Assembly (NCBI GenBank): GCA_050187415.1
Contig: JBFWXN010000008.1
Coordinates: forward strand, 1-64,000
DNA length: 64,000 nucleotides
Direction: 5' to 3'
Origin: Ga0077555 sp050187415
GTDB taxonomy: Bacteria; Pseudomonadota; Alphaproteobacteria; Rhizobiales; Hyphomicrobiaceae
The notes under the pieces were generated by a model. That model did no database searches. It was not told where the DNA came from and was given only the letters and a program-made list of their open reading frames with translations. Shown piece after piece: positions 41,519 through 51,390 of this stretch. The translations under genes and the position numbers were made by a program. Position 1 is the first letter of the stretch. Each line of letters begins with the position of its first letter.

Positions 41519-42734
41519 GCGCCGCCTCCAGCCAGTCAGCAAACTGGTCCGCCAGCATGTTGCGTGAGAAGCGGGCGCGAGCGAGTGCGCGGCTGCGCTC
41601 ACTCATGCCGACAAGGGCAGCGCGGTTGTCCGCGGCATATTCGAGCGCGTCGGCGAAGGCGCCCGCATCGCCCGGAGGAACAGCGAAGCCGCACGCATGG
41701 TCACCGATCATGTCGGCGACCCATCCCGGATAGTTCGTCAGCACGGGCCGGCCGGCGGCGATGTAATCGAAGAATTTGTTGGGCGACGTGCCGTAGTAGA
41801 AGGCCTCGACATTGGCCAATATCTGCAGGCCCACGTCGGTCACCGCCATCAGGCCGGCGATCTTCTGTTTAGCCACGGGCGCGGCAAATATGACGTTATC
41901 AAGTCTTTCGTGCGCGGCGCGGGCTTGCAAAGCCGGCTTCAGCTTTCCCTGACCGATTAAAATGAGCTTGATGTCGGATCGCTGCCGAGCCTTCAGCAGT
42001 GCAGCGCAGTCAAGAACCGCGTCTAGCCCGTTGGCGATACCGTGGGTCCCGGCAAAGACAGCCAAGAGATCGTCCGGACCAACTCCCTCGGGCAACCAGG
42101 TTGTATTGAGCGCGTCGAAAACATCCAGGTCGCAACCATTGGGGATCATAGCTATGCGGCTCGCATCCACGCCGCGCTGCTCGATGCCTTTCACGATGCC
42201 CGGTGCCAAGGCTACGAGCCGGTGGGCAGCCCGATAGCTTGCCCACTCGAGCGCGCCCATGGCGTAGAATACCAGCGGGTTACGGATGACACCGAGCGCT
42301 CGGGGCAATTCCGGCCACAGATCGCGAACCTCGAAGACAAATGGCTTGCTGGTGAGCAGCCGTGCGAAGATGCCGGGAATGCCAGCGGTCAACGGCGTGG
42401 TCGTGGCGAAGATCAGGTCGGCTGGTTCGCTTAGCACGAGCCCCACGCAGCGCAGCGCATAACGTATGAATATCGAACTCCGCTTGGTGAAGCCGGTGGT
42501 GTTGGAATAAGCGAGGTCGAACTCGATGACGTCGATGCCGTCGACATTACCCTGGCGCCGCCCATTCGCGAACGGCCCCGCGAGCCCGGTGTCTCCTCCG
42601 TCGTACCTGCCGCAAACGATTGTGACCTTATGGCCGCGCGCGACCAGTCGGCGCGCCATTTCATAGGACCGCGTGCCCGCCGCGCCGCGGGGTGTTGAGA
42701 AGTGCTGATGGAAATAGAGCACCTTCATCGCCAC
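41502..42734 (-). CDS. WbuB-like glycosyltransferase (putative L-FucNAc transferase)
   Basis: The 410-residue GT4 protein begins VLYFHQHFSTPRGAAGTRSYE and has FEVRDLWPELPRALG, IPNGCDLDVF, VFAGTHGIANGLDAVL and GTSPNKFFDYIAAGRPVLTN, which are typical of WbuB. WbuB adds N-acetyl-L-fucosamine in O-antigen loci and commonly travels with fnlABC, which is present here 5 genes downstream. The donor assignment is thus supported by both sequence and context. Confidence 0.9.
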   Translation of the reverse strand: MAMKVLYFHQHFSTPRGAAGTRSYEMARRLVARGHKVTIVCGRYDGGDTGLAGPFANGRRQGNVDGIDVIEFDLAYSNTTGFTKRSSIFIRYALRCVGLVLSEPADLIFATTTPLTAGIPGIFARLLTSKPFVFEVRDLWPELPRALGVIRNPLVFYAMGALEWASYRAAHRLVALAPGIVKGIEQRGVDASRIAMIPNGCDLDVFDALNTTWLPEGVGPDDLLAVFAGTHGIANGLDAVLDCAALLKARQRSDIKLILIGQGKLKPALQARAAHERLDNVIFAAPVAKQKIAGLMAVTDVGLQILANVEAFYYGTSPNKFFDYIAAGRPVLTNYPGWVADMIGDHACGFAVPPGDAGAFADALEYAADNRAALVGMSERSRALARARFSRNMLADQFADWLEAAHAQPL

Positions 42735-44542
42735 GTGAACTCGCTGATTAAGCGTGTCGGGGCTCTTACTTCGATCTCCAGCACCGGCACCTCATGCTGC
42801 TCGAGGTAGTGCAGCGACTCACGTCCGTGAACGATTTCATTGCGGACCGTTCCGGCCTCGCTCCTGACTGAAAGACGGTACGCGCCGTTGCGGATGACTT
42901 GTCCATCGAGCGACCAGTCGCCTGGCACGAGACGCCAGCGCAGCACCGCCGAGGAAAAGCGGCCGGCGACGTGGTCGCGTACGGCGAGGCGTCCGTCCTC
43001 AAGCACAATTTGCCGATGATGACGCGCGCCACGCCAGTCGGTGAAGCCGGCTTCCGCGGTGGCTCGAACTTTGTCGAAGCCCACCGTGTCGGCTTTGAGC
43101 CATTCGCCAAATAGGAAACGGCCAAGGCGCGGCATCTGATCGCGTCTGTCGAACTGAACCGTGTTGTGACCGGCGGTGCCGTTGAAGGTGTCGAGAGTCA
43201 GCCGGTCGGCGTTGTAGCTGAAGGTGCCCGCGTCTCGCAAAACGTTGCTGCCGCCCACCCAGAGATCGACATGCAGCGCGTCTCCCTGCGAGGGTCGGAA
43301 ACGAAAGCGCGGGTAGCGAAGCAAGGCCATCGCTTTTTCGACCCGTAGCACGGCATAGCCGCCGTCATCGAACTGGCGCGAGGCGGGAGGCTCGGCTTGT
43401 GCTTGCGGCAAGGCGATGCCGAGGCAGTGCAAAGGCAGGTTCCAGACGCCTTCACCGTCATAGGCGCGACGGCCGGCGAACAGCGCCATCGCGGTCTGGA
43501 CACTGGGTCGAAAGTCGCGATAGCCGGTGTCGGTCAGCGGCAGAAGTCGCGCGCCATCATTTGCGCCGAGATTGGGACCGTCGCCGCTGCCGGGCTCGAT
43601 CAGCGTGAAAAACCATATCGCGGCGGCGGCGGCGCGTTCGTAGAACAGTCTCGAGAAAGGTGGCAGGCCCCGCGCCCGGCGCCAGACCTCGGCCATACTC
43701 AGCGTATCGGCGAGAACCCGGTGATAGGTGAGCGAGTGCTGTGAGAAACTGCCGTCCGGCGCGACCAAGCGGGCGATTCGGTTCTCCATGAGACGGCGAC
43801 CAAGATCCGCCCAGCGCGCTCCATCGACACCGCCCGCGGCATGGAGCCAACTACCGCCGATGAAAAGCGCTGCCGCTTCCGATGTGCCGTGGTTGTTGTC
43901 CTGCCCGAGGGCGTAACCGATCGTCGGCGCAATTCGCGCGAGATGCACCCGCAGCAGGTCGCGCAGGCCCGGGAGTGGCGCGCCCCGCTGACTGAGAATC
44001 AGCGACGCCATGGCGAGGTGCATGACACGGATCGAGGCCTCCTGGCCGCATTTCCAGTTCGGGCCGAGATAGGGAGGGTTCCGTCGGCACCAATCGCCAA
44101 GCCAGTCTTCGAGCCGAGCCGCCTCGCCAGGCTCGCGGGAGGCGGCTCCTTGAGCAATTGCTAGCACCCAATCGAAGCGCGAAGGTTCCCAGATCGTCTT
44201 GATGTCGCCGTTTGCCGCGTCGAAATCGGAAATCTCCCACCAGGGTCGCTCAGCGCCGACGCACCTTCCGGTCAGGGGGTTGCGAAACCAGTCCGGCCTG
44301 CCGCCGACGAAAGGGATGTCGAGCCAGCCGAAATAGGTGGTCTCCCGCCTCCATGCCTGTCGAACCGGCCACGCGCGTGCCGGCCCGTCATAGGATGGGA
44401 AAAAAGGGCCACGCGGCGCTTGGGCTTTCAGCCGGCGCACGCGGCCGAGCCCGGTTTTCAGGCCTGCACGGTAGGCTGCAACCCGCACCACGTTGGCGGG
44501 ACCGAGCTTGGCGGCTGTCCGCAATCGGATGGCGATGCTCAT
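42725..44542 (-). CDS. Heparinase II/III-family protein
   Basis: The 605-residue protein has the alginate-lyase-like alpha/alpha toroid at the N-terminus (WCRRNPPYLGPNWKCGQEAS, LGQDNNHGTSEAAALF) and the heparinase II/III beta-sheet domain (GDALHVDLWVGG, FNGTAGHNTVQFD). No signal peptide is visible; the start is basic (RLRTAAKLGPANVVRVAA). Homologues within EPS loci are often called heparinases, but their activity on the own polymer is not established. It overlaps the bi-domain oxidoreductase gene by ATGA. Confidence 0.88.
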   Translation of the reverse strand: MSIAIRLRTAAKLGPANVVRVAAYRAGLKTGLGRVRRLKAQAPRGPFFPSYDGPARAWPVRQAWRRETTYFGWLDIPFVGGRPDWFRNPLTGRCVGAERPWWEISDFDAANGDIKTIWEPSRFDWVLAIAQGAASREPGEAARLEDWLGDWCRRNPPYLGPNWKCGQEASIRVMHLAMASLILSQRGAPLPGLRDLLRVHLARIAPTIGYALGQDNNHGTSEAAALFIGGSWLHAAGGVDGARWADLGRRLMENRIARLVAPDGSFSQHSLTYHRVLADTLSMAEVWRRARGLPPFSRLFYERAAAAAIWFFTLIEPGSGDGPNLGANDGARLLPLTDTGYRDFRPSVQTAMALFAGRRAYDGEGVWNLPLHCLGIALPQAQAEPPASRQFDDGGYAVLRVEKAMALLRYPRFRFRPSQGDALHVDLWVGGSNVLRDAGTFSYNADRLTLDTFNGTAGHNTVQFDRRDQMPRLGRFLFGEWLKADTVGFDKVRATAEAGFTDWRGARHHRQIVLEDGRLAVRDHVAGRFSSAVLRWRLVPGDWSLDGQVIRNGAYRLSVRSEAGTVRNEIVHGRESLHYLEQHEVPVLEIEVRAPTRLISEFTWR

Positions 44543-46686
44543 TGTTGGACGCGCACCAAGCGCGCTGCCTCGATGCTGGCGCGGGCCACTTCGAATATCT
44601 GCTCCGACGGGATCGGCGAAGGCGTCCCACGGGCAATGGTGTCGAGGAAGGCGGCGGCGCAGGCGTCCTGCCCCTTGTCCTGTCTCCAGCCGCGCATCCG
44701 CCGGAAGCCCGGCCAGCCATAGCCAGTGAGGTTGCGGAAATTGTCGATCTGAAGCACCCGACCGGCAACGAACACTTCAACACGCTCTTTAGGGAAGTCT
44801 CGCGCGCCGTTGGCGAGATAGTGCACCGTTCCGAACGAGCCGTCCGCGAAGCCGAGTACGATAGCCGCTATGTCCTGGGTGTCCTCGACACCGCGCGCCT
44901 GACGAACACGCCGCGCGAAGACGGAGGTAATCGGTGCGCCGGCAAGGAAGCGCATCAGGTCGATATGATGACACGCCTCCCCGACGATTCGCCCACCGCC
45001 CACCGCAATATCTTGCGTCCAGTGATCAGCAGGTATCGCGCCCGCATTCATGGTCAGGATGAGGCATTTCGGCTCTCTCACCGCAGCGAGCAGCGCGTGC
45101 ATCTTCACCACATGAGGGGCGAAGCGCCGGTTGAAGCCGATCATGAGTCGCGGTGGCGACGGCACAGCTTGGACCTTCCGGTAGGCCCGTTCGACTGCGT
45201 CGACTTCTTCGATCGTAAGCGCCAGTGGCTTTTCGACGAAGACGTTCTTGCCCGACTCGAGCACACGGGCGACCAAATCGGCATGGCTGTCGTGCCGCGT
45301 CGCGATCGCGACGGTATTGATTTCCCGCGCCGTCAGTACGGCCTCGAGCTCGGTTGCCGCCTGTATGAAACCGGCCCGGCGCCCAATGATCGCGCCGTTG
45401 GTGCCACTGGAATTGACGACCGTGTGCAGCTGCGCGCCCGCTTTGCGGAAGGCGGGAATGAGGATGCGCGAAGCGTAGTTGCCGGCACCGACGAAGCCGC
45501 AGACCGGGAGTGCCGGATCGAATGACGCCTGCCTCGGCGTAAGACTGATACGTCGCCGACGCTTCGCCTCCGTCGGACCGGGCTTATAGGTGAGCAGTAC
45601 GCCCAGCGCCGACGTGTCGGCTGTCAGCAGGTCATACGCCTTTGGCGCTTCGTCGAATGGGACCCGCCGGGTGATAAGGCTTTCGATGTCCAGTCGGCCG
45701 GCCGCCAGCATGTCGAGCACAGCTTCAAAATTGCGGTGCTGGGTCCAGCGCACGAATCCCACCGGGTAGTCGTGCCCGTCGAGTTCGTAGCCACTATCGT
45801 GGCGTCCAGGACCGTAGGAGCAGGAGACCTGGAATCTGAGCTCCTTCTCGTAGAAATCACCGCGATTGAGGGTAAGCCCCGTGACACCGACGAGAATGAT
45901 TCGCCCGCGTTTGCGCGACATCTGCGCAGCCTGAGCAATGGGGTCGGAGGACGACGTAGAGGCGGTAACGATCACCCCATCGACGCCTCGGCCTCTACTG
46001 AAGGCCATCCCCGTGGCGATTGGATCCTCGCCGGCATCGGGATTGCAGGTTTGAGCGCCGAAGCGCGCGGCCAAATCGAGCTTGAGCGGATCAAAGTCGA
46101 TTGCCAGCACGCGGCAACCATGGGCAACGAGGAGTTGTACGGTGAGCAGGCCGACGAGCCCGGCGCCGACAACGACGAAGCTCTCGCCAAGCGTCGGCTG
46201 CGCGAGTCGTATGCCCTGAAGGCCGATGGAGGAGATGACGGTAAAGGCGGCGGCCTCATCACTCACCGAATCCGGGACGCGTGCGCATAGATTTTTCGGC
46301 ACGCTGACGAGATCGGCGTGCGGCCCGTTGGACACCACGCGGTCCCCGACCGAAAATCCCGCGCAATCCTCACCTAATGCCTCGACGACGCCGACGTTGC
46401 AGTAGCCCAGCGGTATGGGCTGGTTGAGTTTGGAGCGGACCGCGTCGAACGTCGGTGCAAGGCCGTCGTTGCGAACCTTGTCGAGCACCGCCATGACCCG
46501 GTCAGGCTGCTGTCGCGCTTTCTGCAGCAGCGAGGCCCGGCCGAAGCCTACCAGCATGCGCTCGGTACCCGTCGAAATCAGGCTGACGCGCGAGGCAATC
46601 AAGAGCGAGCCTCTGCTTGGACCCGGGGCCGGCGCCTCTCGAATGTAGGTCTGGCCGCCGAGCATATCTTGAAGGATCTGCTTCAT
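44539..46686 (-). CDS. Bi-domain oxidoreductase (alcohol dehydrogenase-like plus Gfo/Idh/MocA)
   Basis: The 715-residue protein joins two domains. Residues 1-370 form a medium-chain dehydrogenase (VGVVEALGEDCAGFSVGDRV, VVVGAGLVGLLTVQLLVAHG) without clear zinc cysteines. Residues 385-715 form a Gfo/Idh/MocA domain (VCGFVGAGNYASRILIPAF, VFVEKPLALTIEEVDAVE, the EKP motif). Such fusions occur beside heparinase-family genes in polysaccharide loci. They are thought to act on sugar alcohols or sugar acids, but the reaction is unsettled. The ATGA overlap with the heparinase-family gene indicates a coupled function. Confidence 0.9.
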   Translation of the reverse strand: MKQILQDMLGGQTYIREAPAPGPSRGSLLIASRVSLISTGTERMLVGFGRASLLQKARQQPDRVMAVLDKVRNDGLAPTFDAVRSKLNQPIPLGYCNVGVVEALGEDCAGFSVGDRVVSNGPHADLVSVPKNLCARVPDSVSDEAAAFTVISSIGLQGIRLAQPTLGESFVVVGAGLVGLLTVQLLVAHGCRVLAIDFDPLKLDLAARFGAQTCNPDAGEDPIATGMAFSRGRGVDGVIVTASTSSSDPIAQAAQMSRKRGRIILVGVTGLTLNRGDFYEKELRFQVSCSYGPGRHDSGYELDGHDYPVGFVRWTQHRNFEAVLDMLAAGRLDIESLITRRVPFDEAPKAYDLLTADTSALGVLLTYKPGPTEAKRRRRISLTPRQASFDPALPVCGFVGAGNYASRILIPAFRKAGAQLHTVVNSSGTNGAIIGRRAGFIQAATELEAVLTAREINTVAIATRHDSHADLVARVLESGKNVFVEKPLALTIEEVDAVERAYRKVQAVPSPPRLMIGFNRRFAPHVVKMHALLAAVREPKCLILTMNAGAIPADHWTQDIAVGGGRIVGEACHHIDLMRFLAGAPITSVFARRVRQARGVEDTQDIAAIVLGFADGSFGTVHYLANGARDFPKERVEVFVAGRVLQIDNFRNLTGYGWPGFRRMRGWRQDKGQDACAAAFLDTIARGTPSPIPSEQIFEVARASIEAARLVRVQQ

Positions 46687-46782
46687 TTTCGCCTCTGCGA
46701 AATGGCCGGAACGCCGTCATCGCATGTAGTGGTTCGTGTCTCGCGGCGTGGAGCGGCAGCGACTGTTATCGGGCGTCACGGC

Positions 46783-48147
46783 TCAGGCGTAAGGCTCGAA
46801 CAGCAAGAGATCCTCCGAGATTGGGGGGCTTCTCGCTCGTGTCTGTGCGGCGCTTTTGCTTTGGAAATTTGTTGCGGCGTCGCTCCGGCGTCGAGACCAG
46901 ACGCCGCGCGTGTCGATCACCGTTTTGCCGGTCAGCGCTTCGCGTGGAATGCGACCAAACTGGGAATGATTGACGAGCAGGAGTACGACGTCCGCGCCGT
47001 CCACAGCCATGTTGCCATCGGCGACCATCGTCACGTTCGGGCGTCCGGCTAGCGACCGAGGCAATTCCTTGATAAATGGCTCGCAAACCCGCAGCTCGCA
47101 GTCCACCCAAGTCGCCAGTTCCTCGGCGATGTGCAGCGCAGGGCTCTCGCGCAGATCGTTTACGTCAGCCTTGAATGCGAGCCCGAGACAAGCGACTTTG
47201 ACGGGGCCAGCGCGACCGGCGAGTGCCGCCCGCACCTTCTCCATCACCCATGCCGGCTTGTTGTCGTTGATCTCGCGCGCGACGCGTATGATGCGCGCCT
47301 CCCGGGGCGCCGCCTCGACAATGAACCACGGATCTACGGCAATGCAGTGCCCGCCTACGCCCGGCCCGGGCTGGAGAATGTTGACGCGCGGGTGGCCGTT
47401 CGCGAGTCGGATCAAGTCCCAAACATTGATGTCGAGCTGGTCGCAGACGATGGAGAGTTCGTTGGCGAAAGCGATATTGACGTCGCGAAACGAATTCTCG
47501 GTAAGCTTGCACATCTCAGCGGTGCGGGTGTCGGTCGTCAAAAGCGCGCCCGTACAGAAGATCGTATAGAATTGCGCTGCGCGCCGCGAGCACTCGTCGC
47601 TGACCCCGCCGATGACGCGATTGTTCTCGACGAGCTCAGTTAAAACCCGTCCGGGGAGCACCCGTTCAGGACAGTAGGCGACGAAGACGTCACAAGGCTC
47701 GTCGCGCCCGGCGGGCAGACATAAATCACTCCGAAGTTCTGCGAGAATCTGCGCGATAAGCTCCGTGGTCCCGGGCGGACACGTAGACTCGACGATCACA
47801 ATATTGCCGGGGCTCAGATATTGCGCGATGGAGCGAGCGGCCGCCTCGACATAGGTGACGTCTGCTTTCCCATTTCTGAGTGGAGTTGGAACAGCGAGGA
47901 TGAACACATCGGCCGGCTCGGGCTCGATTGCGGCGCGCAGGAAGCCGTCCGCCACGGCATCCGCGGTAATGGCTTTCAAATCTGGCTCGACGATATGAAT
48001 GTCGCCGCGATTGATGGTCTCGACCACCTCATGTTTCAAGTCTACGCCCAAAACACGTATGCCACGTGAGGCGATTACGGCGGCGGTGGGAAGGCCAATA
48101 TAGCCCAGCCCGACGATGCAGACCTTATCGATAGCAGGAGGTGTCAC
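46783..48147 (-). CDS. wecC: UDP-N-acetyl-D-mannosamine dehydrogenase (WecC-like)
   Basis: The 454-residue UDP-sugar dehydrogenase has VCIVGLGYIGLPTAAVI, TCPPGTTELIAQ, GGVSDECSRRA and a catalytic cysteine in PGVGGHCIAVDPWF (about 260-275), ending with the C-terminal dehydrogenase domain (VACLGLAFKADVNDLRESP). It oxidises UDP-ManNAc to UDP-ManNAcA with NAD. The GTG start overlaps the WecB stop (GTGA at 48147-48144). The last 20 residues are basic and unusual for the family. Confidence 0.93.
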   Translation of the reverse strand: MTPPAIDKVCIVGLGYIGLPTAAVIASRGIRVLGVDLKHEVVETINRGDIHIVEPDLKAITADAVADGFLRAAIEPEPADVFILAVPTPLRNGKADVTYVEAAARSIAQYLSPGNIVIVESTCPPGTTELIAQILAELRSDLCLPAGRDEPCDVFVAYCPERVLPGRVLTELVENNRVIGGVSDECSRRAAQFYTIFCTGALLTTDTRTAEMCKLTENSFRDVNIAFANELSIVCDQLDINVWDLIRLANGHPRVNILQPGPGVGGHCIAVDPWFIVEAAPREARIIRVAREINDNKPAWVMEKVRAALAGRAGPVKVACLGLAFKADVNDLRESPALHIAEELATWVDCELRVCEPFIKELPRSLAGRPNVTMVADGNMAVDGADVVLLLVNHSQFGRIPREALTGKTVIDTRGVWSRRRSDAATNFQSKSAAQTRARSPPISEDLLLFEPYA

Positions 48148-49277
48148 GGGTGTTTCTCGTATTTCTCATGTTTCTCGAGCGCCCGACAGATGCGCCCCGC
48201 CGCCATTCCATCGCCATAAGGATTGATCGCGCCGGCCATCCGCGCGTAGTGCTTCTTGTCGGTGAACAGACGTCCCGCCTCGCGCACGATGGCTTTCCGG
48301 TCAGTCCCAACGAGTATTGCCGTCCCCGCCTGCACCGCCTCCGGTCGCTCGGTGATGTCGCGCATGACGAGCACAGGCTTACCGAGGGATGGCGCCTCCT
48401 CCTGAACACCGCCGGAATCAGTAATGACAAAATGAGCGCGATCCATCAGGGCTATGAAGTGCAAATATTCGAGCGGATCGATCAAGCTGATCCGCGGATT
48501 CCCTCCAAGCCGAAGCTCTGCCGGCCCCTTCACGTTTGGATTGGGATGGATCGGATAGACGACGTGGGCATCGTGATGCTCTGCGATCTCGATGAGCGCC
48601 TCGCAGATATTGTCGAAGCCGGCCCCGAAATTCTCGCGTCGATGTCCTGTAACGAGAACGAGCGGGCGACCCTTGTCGAGAAAGGCGAAGCGCTGGAGCA
48701 TAGTCTCGGTGCCAGCCGAGCGGACACGCGCGACGGTGTGCAGTAAGGCATCGATGACCGTGTTGCCGGTCACATGGATATGCTCGTCGGGTACGCCCTC
48801 GGCAAGCAGGTTGCGCCGGGCGCACTCCGTCGGCGCGAAGTGGTATCGGGTGGCCAGGGTCACCACGCGGCGATTGAGTTCCTCCGGCCAGGGGGCCGCA
48901 AGCGATCCTGATCTCAATCCCGCTTCAACGTGGCCGATTGGCACCTGGCGGTAGAACGCGGCAAGCGACGCTGCAAGCGTGGTCGATGTGTCGCCGTGAA
49001 CAAGCACTACATCCGGCTTCTCGATGTCCAGGATCGCACCGACGCCCGCCAGCGCCCGAGAGGTCAACGCCGCGAGCGTCTGATTGTGCTGCATCAGATC
49101 GAGGTCGTGATCGGGTACGAGTTGAAACAGGCACAGGGCTTGATCAAGCATGTGCCTGTGCTGCGCCGTCACGCAAATCTTGATGTCGATCCGATCGCTT
49201 GCGCCAAGCTCTAGAATAACGGGGGCCATCTTGATGGCTTCAGGGCGGGTGCCGAATATCGCTAGCACTTTAGTCAT
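48144..49277 (-). CDS. wecB: UDP-N-acetylglucosamine 2-epimerase (WecB)
   Basis: The 377-residue non-hydrolysing epimerase has GTRPEAIKMAPVILEL, VHGDTSTTLAASLAAF, GHVEAGLRSG, GHRRENFG and ITDSGGVQEEAPSLG. It makes UDP-ManNAc for the coupled WecC. Differs from the FnlC-like paralogue at 35546 (IKMAP against IRLSR). It is the first gene of the EPS cluster as transcribed; the upstream region 49278-49897 probably carries the promoter. Confidence 0.95.
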   Translation of the reverse strand: MTKVLAIFGTRPEAIKMAPVILELGASDRIDIKICVTAQHRHMLDQALCLFQLVPDHDLDLMQHNQTLAALTSRALAGVGAILDIEKPDVVLVHGDTSTTLAASLAAFYRQVPIGHVEAGLRSGSLAAPWPEELNRRVVTLATRYHFAPTECARRNLLAEGVPDEHIHVTGNTVIDALLHTVARVRSAGTETMLQRFAFLDKGRPLVLVTGHRRENFGAGFDNICEALIEIAEHHDAHVVYPIHPNPNVKGPAELRLGGNPRISLIDPLEYLHFIALMDRAHFVITDSGGVQEEAPSLGKPVLVMRDITERPEAVQAGTAILVGTDRKAIVREAGRLFTDKKHYARMAGAINPYGDGMAAGRICRALEKHEKYEKHP

Positions 49278-49897
49278 CGGATACCGTCGACGCTGTGATC
49301 GCGGCGATGGATAGGGGACAGGCCCTGCTTGTCGCGCCGCAACCGAAATGGCGGGGCGGCCGCGAGAGTGCGTGCGTGCGCAGACAGTCGACCGCTGCGG
49401 AGCCGCTGACGACGTGACTTGTCAAACCGAGGTTATCATCAGCGATTCCGCAGGCGTGGACAGGCACGTTTAGCTCCTGATTGCAGAAGGCCTTAGGAGA
49501 TCGGCGCGGCGACCTATCCCGTCGCCCGACGCCGCGCCTGCCTTGAACTCAGCGCACTAAACAACGGAGCACCCCATGACGCAACTAGAGCGTGCTATTA
49601 TCGGTGGATAACTATCTTGAGATGCAGAACGGCGACAAACTGCGCTCGTCGTGCCGTCGCCGCCCTCACGACAACCGCGCACGTCCGGGCAAACGTCACG
49701 CTCGCAGTGTCGGATCAAGCATTCGGCTTCTGCAAAGGGCCGCGGGTCGCCGGAAAGCAGCAACGGCAGCGTTCGACATTATGCGTGGGCGGTACGGCTG
49801 GCGTAGCGGCGCTGCCGGGACACGGTTCCAAGAAGTTGTCCAGCATCCCTTATCTCACTCGAGCGCGAGGGTAACTGGTGGATGCTCATGTTCGGAA
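49278..49897. other. 620-bp intergenic region upstream of the EPS cluster
   Basis: No gene is supported. Open frames here are short and lack domains and ribosome sites. The region separates the start of the minus-strand EPS cluster (wecB at 49277) from the 3' end of the glutathione-transferase gene, so it should hold the EPS promoter. I saw no convincing -35/-10 pair or large repeat. Confidence 0.5.
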
Positions 49898-50533
49898 TCA
49901 TACGACCTTGTCGGAGATCTTCTGCGGGACAGGCTTGGTGGCTGCAAATGAAGAGCGCCGCTCCATGCGGTCGCAATAAGCAGCGAGGTGCGGATAGGCA
50001 TCTCTCCACTTTAGATCGGGCCATCGCACGGTGAGGTATCCGGCCACGGTCGCTGCCGCGATGTCGCCCAGTCCGAAGCGATCGCCAATAGCGAATTCTC
50101 GTGTTCCGATCCTTCGCGCAATCTCTTGCAATCCGCCATCAATCTTGCGCCTTTGACGTGCCAGCCACTCGGCGCTCTGGTGTTCCGGCGCCCTGTGCCG
50201 CTCCCAGAAATGCAGGACAAAAGCATCACAGACGCCATCTGCCAGAACTTCCATCTGCCGAGCCGCGAGACACGCGTCTACCTCGTCCGGAAGCATCGGC
50301 GGTGTCGGGTGTCTGGCTTCCAGCCATTCCAGAATGAACCTGCTTTCGTAGATGCCTTCACCAGCCTCGGTGATGAGTACGGGAAGCTTCTCGAGCGGGT
50401 TCCACTTCGGAGTTTCGGTTTCGGCGTCCCATGGCACCTCGGTCTTCAGAGTGAAGGGTATCCCCTTCTCGATGAGCGCGATGCGCACTTTGCGTGCGTA
50501 GGGCGACGGTGTGGCAGAGAGGACAGTGTACAT
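49898..50533 (-). CDS. Glutathione S-transferase family protein
   Basis: The 211-residue protein has an N-terminal thioredoxin fold (MYTVLSATPSPYARKVRIAL, EKLPVLITEAGEGIYESRFI with the cis-Pro and the Glu-Ser glutathione contact) and an all-helical C-terminal domain (FAIGDRFGLGDIAAATV, the N-capping/hydrophobic staple region). The ATG at 50533 is chosen over 50542 since AAAGG is 9 nt away. It would conjugate or reduce small electrophiles with glutathione. It diverges from the PaiB-like gene. Confidence 0.9.
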   Translation of the reverse strand: MYTVLSATPSPYARKVRIALIEKGIPFTLKTEVPWDAETETPKWNPLEKLPVLITEAGEGIYESRFILEWLEARHPTPPMLPDEVDACLAARQMEVLADGVCDAFVLHFWERHRAPEHQSAEWLARQRRKIDGGLQEIARRIGTREFAIGDRFGLGDIAAATVAGYLTVRWPDLKWRDAYPHLAAYCDRMERRSSFAATKPVPQKISDKVV

Positions 50534-50742
50534 TGCATGCATCCTTTGTAGCCCGAGGCCGCCGACAGAGTGTGCCTTCCGGCACTATCGATTGCGCGCG
50601 CATCGCGGTGGGCACCGGTGTGAAGAGCATTCCACCGGGCCCATGGAAGCCTTTGAAACTGGCTCTTCATTGGGTCCAGTTTCGCGCGTAAACTGTCAGC
50701 CAGCAACAGACAGCCGATACCAATCTGCGAAAGACGGCATCC

Positions 50743-51390
50743 ATGTACATCCCGCCTTTGTTCCGGGTCAGCGAACTTCCCGAAATTCACAGCGCCATGC
50801 GCGAGGCACGGTCGGCATCTTTTGTAACAGCGACCTCAGACGGACTGGTCGCCACGCCACTACCGATTATTCTCGATGAGAGCGATGGGCCTTACGGCAC
50901 ACTCTACGCTCATATTGCGCGCGCGAATCCCCAGTGGAAACTCGAGCCGACGTGCGAGGCAATGGCGATCTTCTCCGGGCCCGAAGCGTACGTTTCTCCA
51001 TCGTGGTATGCGACAAAGCACGAGACGCACAAGGTCGTCCCGACCTGGAATTACGTCGCCGTCCACGCCTACGGTCCGGCGCAGTTTTTCGACGACGCCG
51101 ACCGCCTTCTAGACGTCGTTACCCGGCTGACAAATCTGCACGAGCAGCCGATGGGCGATCGTTGGGCCGTATCCGATGCACCAGCGGAATTCATCAGATC
51201 CCAGCTCAAAGGCATCGTGGGCATTCGCATGCAAATTTCGCGGCTCGAGGGCAAACGGAAGATGAGCCAAAACCGCAATGCCGCCGATCGGGCTGGCGTC
51301 AAGGCGGGCCTGACGGCAAGTGATCGTCACGAAGATCAGGTTGTTGCTGCTCTGGTTCCCACGAGCCTCTCGGAGCATGAAAGCCCCTAA
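50743..51390 (+). CDS. PaiB-type FMN-binding protein
   Basis: The 215-residue protein has the FMN_bind_2 layout of PaiB: MYIPPLFRVSELPEIH, ASFVTATSDGLVATPLPIIL, the HIARANPQWK flavin-contact segment, YVSPSWYATKHETHKVVPTWNY and GIRMQISRLEGKRKMSQNR. PaiB in Bacillus was named a transcriptional regulator, but the fold is that of flavin-binding pyridoxamine-oxidase-like enzymes, so the true role is open. The last 40 residues are variable. Confidence 0.92.
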   Translation: MYIPPLFRVSELPEIHSAMREARSASFVTATSDGLVATPLPIILDESDGPYGTLYAHIARANPQWKLEPTCEAMAIFSGPEAYVSPSWYATKHETHKVVPTWNYVAVHAYGPAQFFDDADRLLDVVTRLTNLHEQPMGDRWAVSDAPAEFIRSQLKGIVGIRMQISRLEGKRKMSQNRNAADRAGVKAGLTASDRHEDQVVAALVPTSLSEHESP

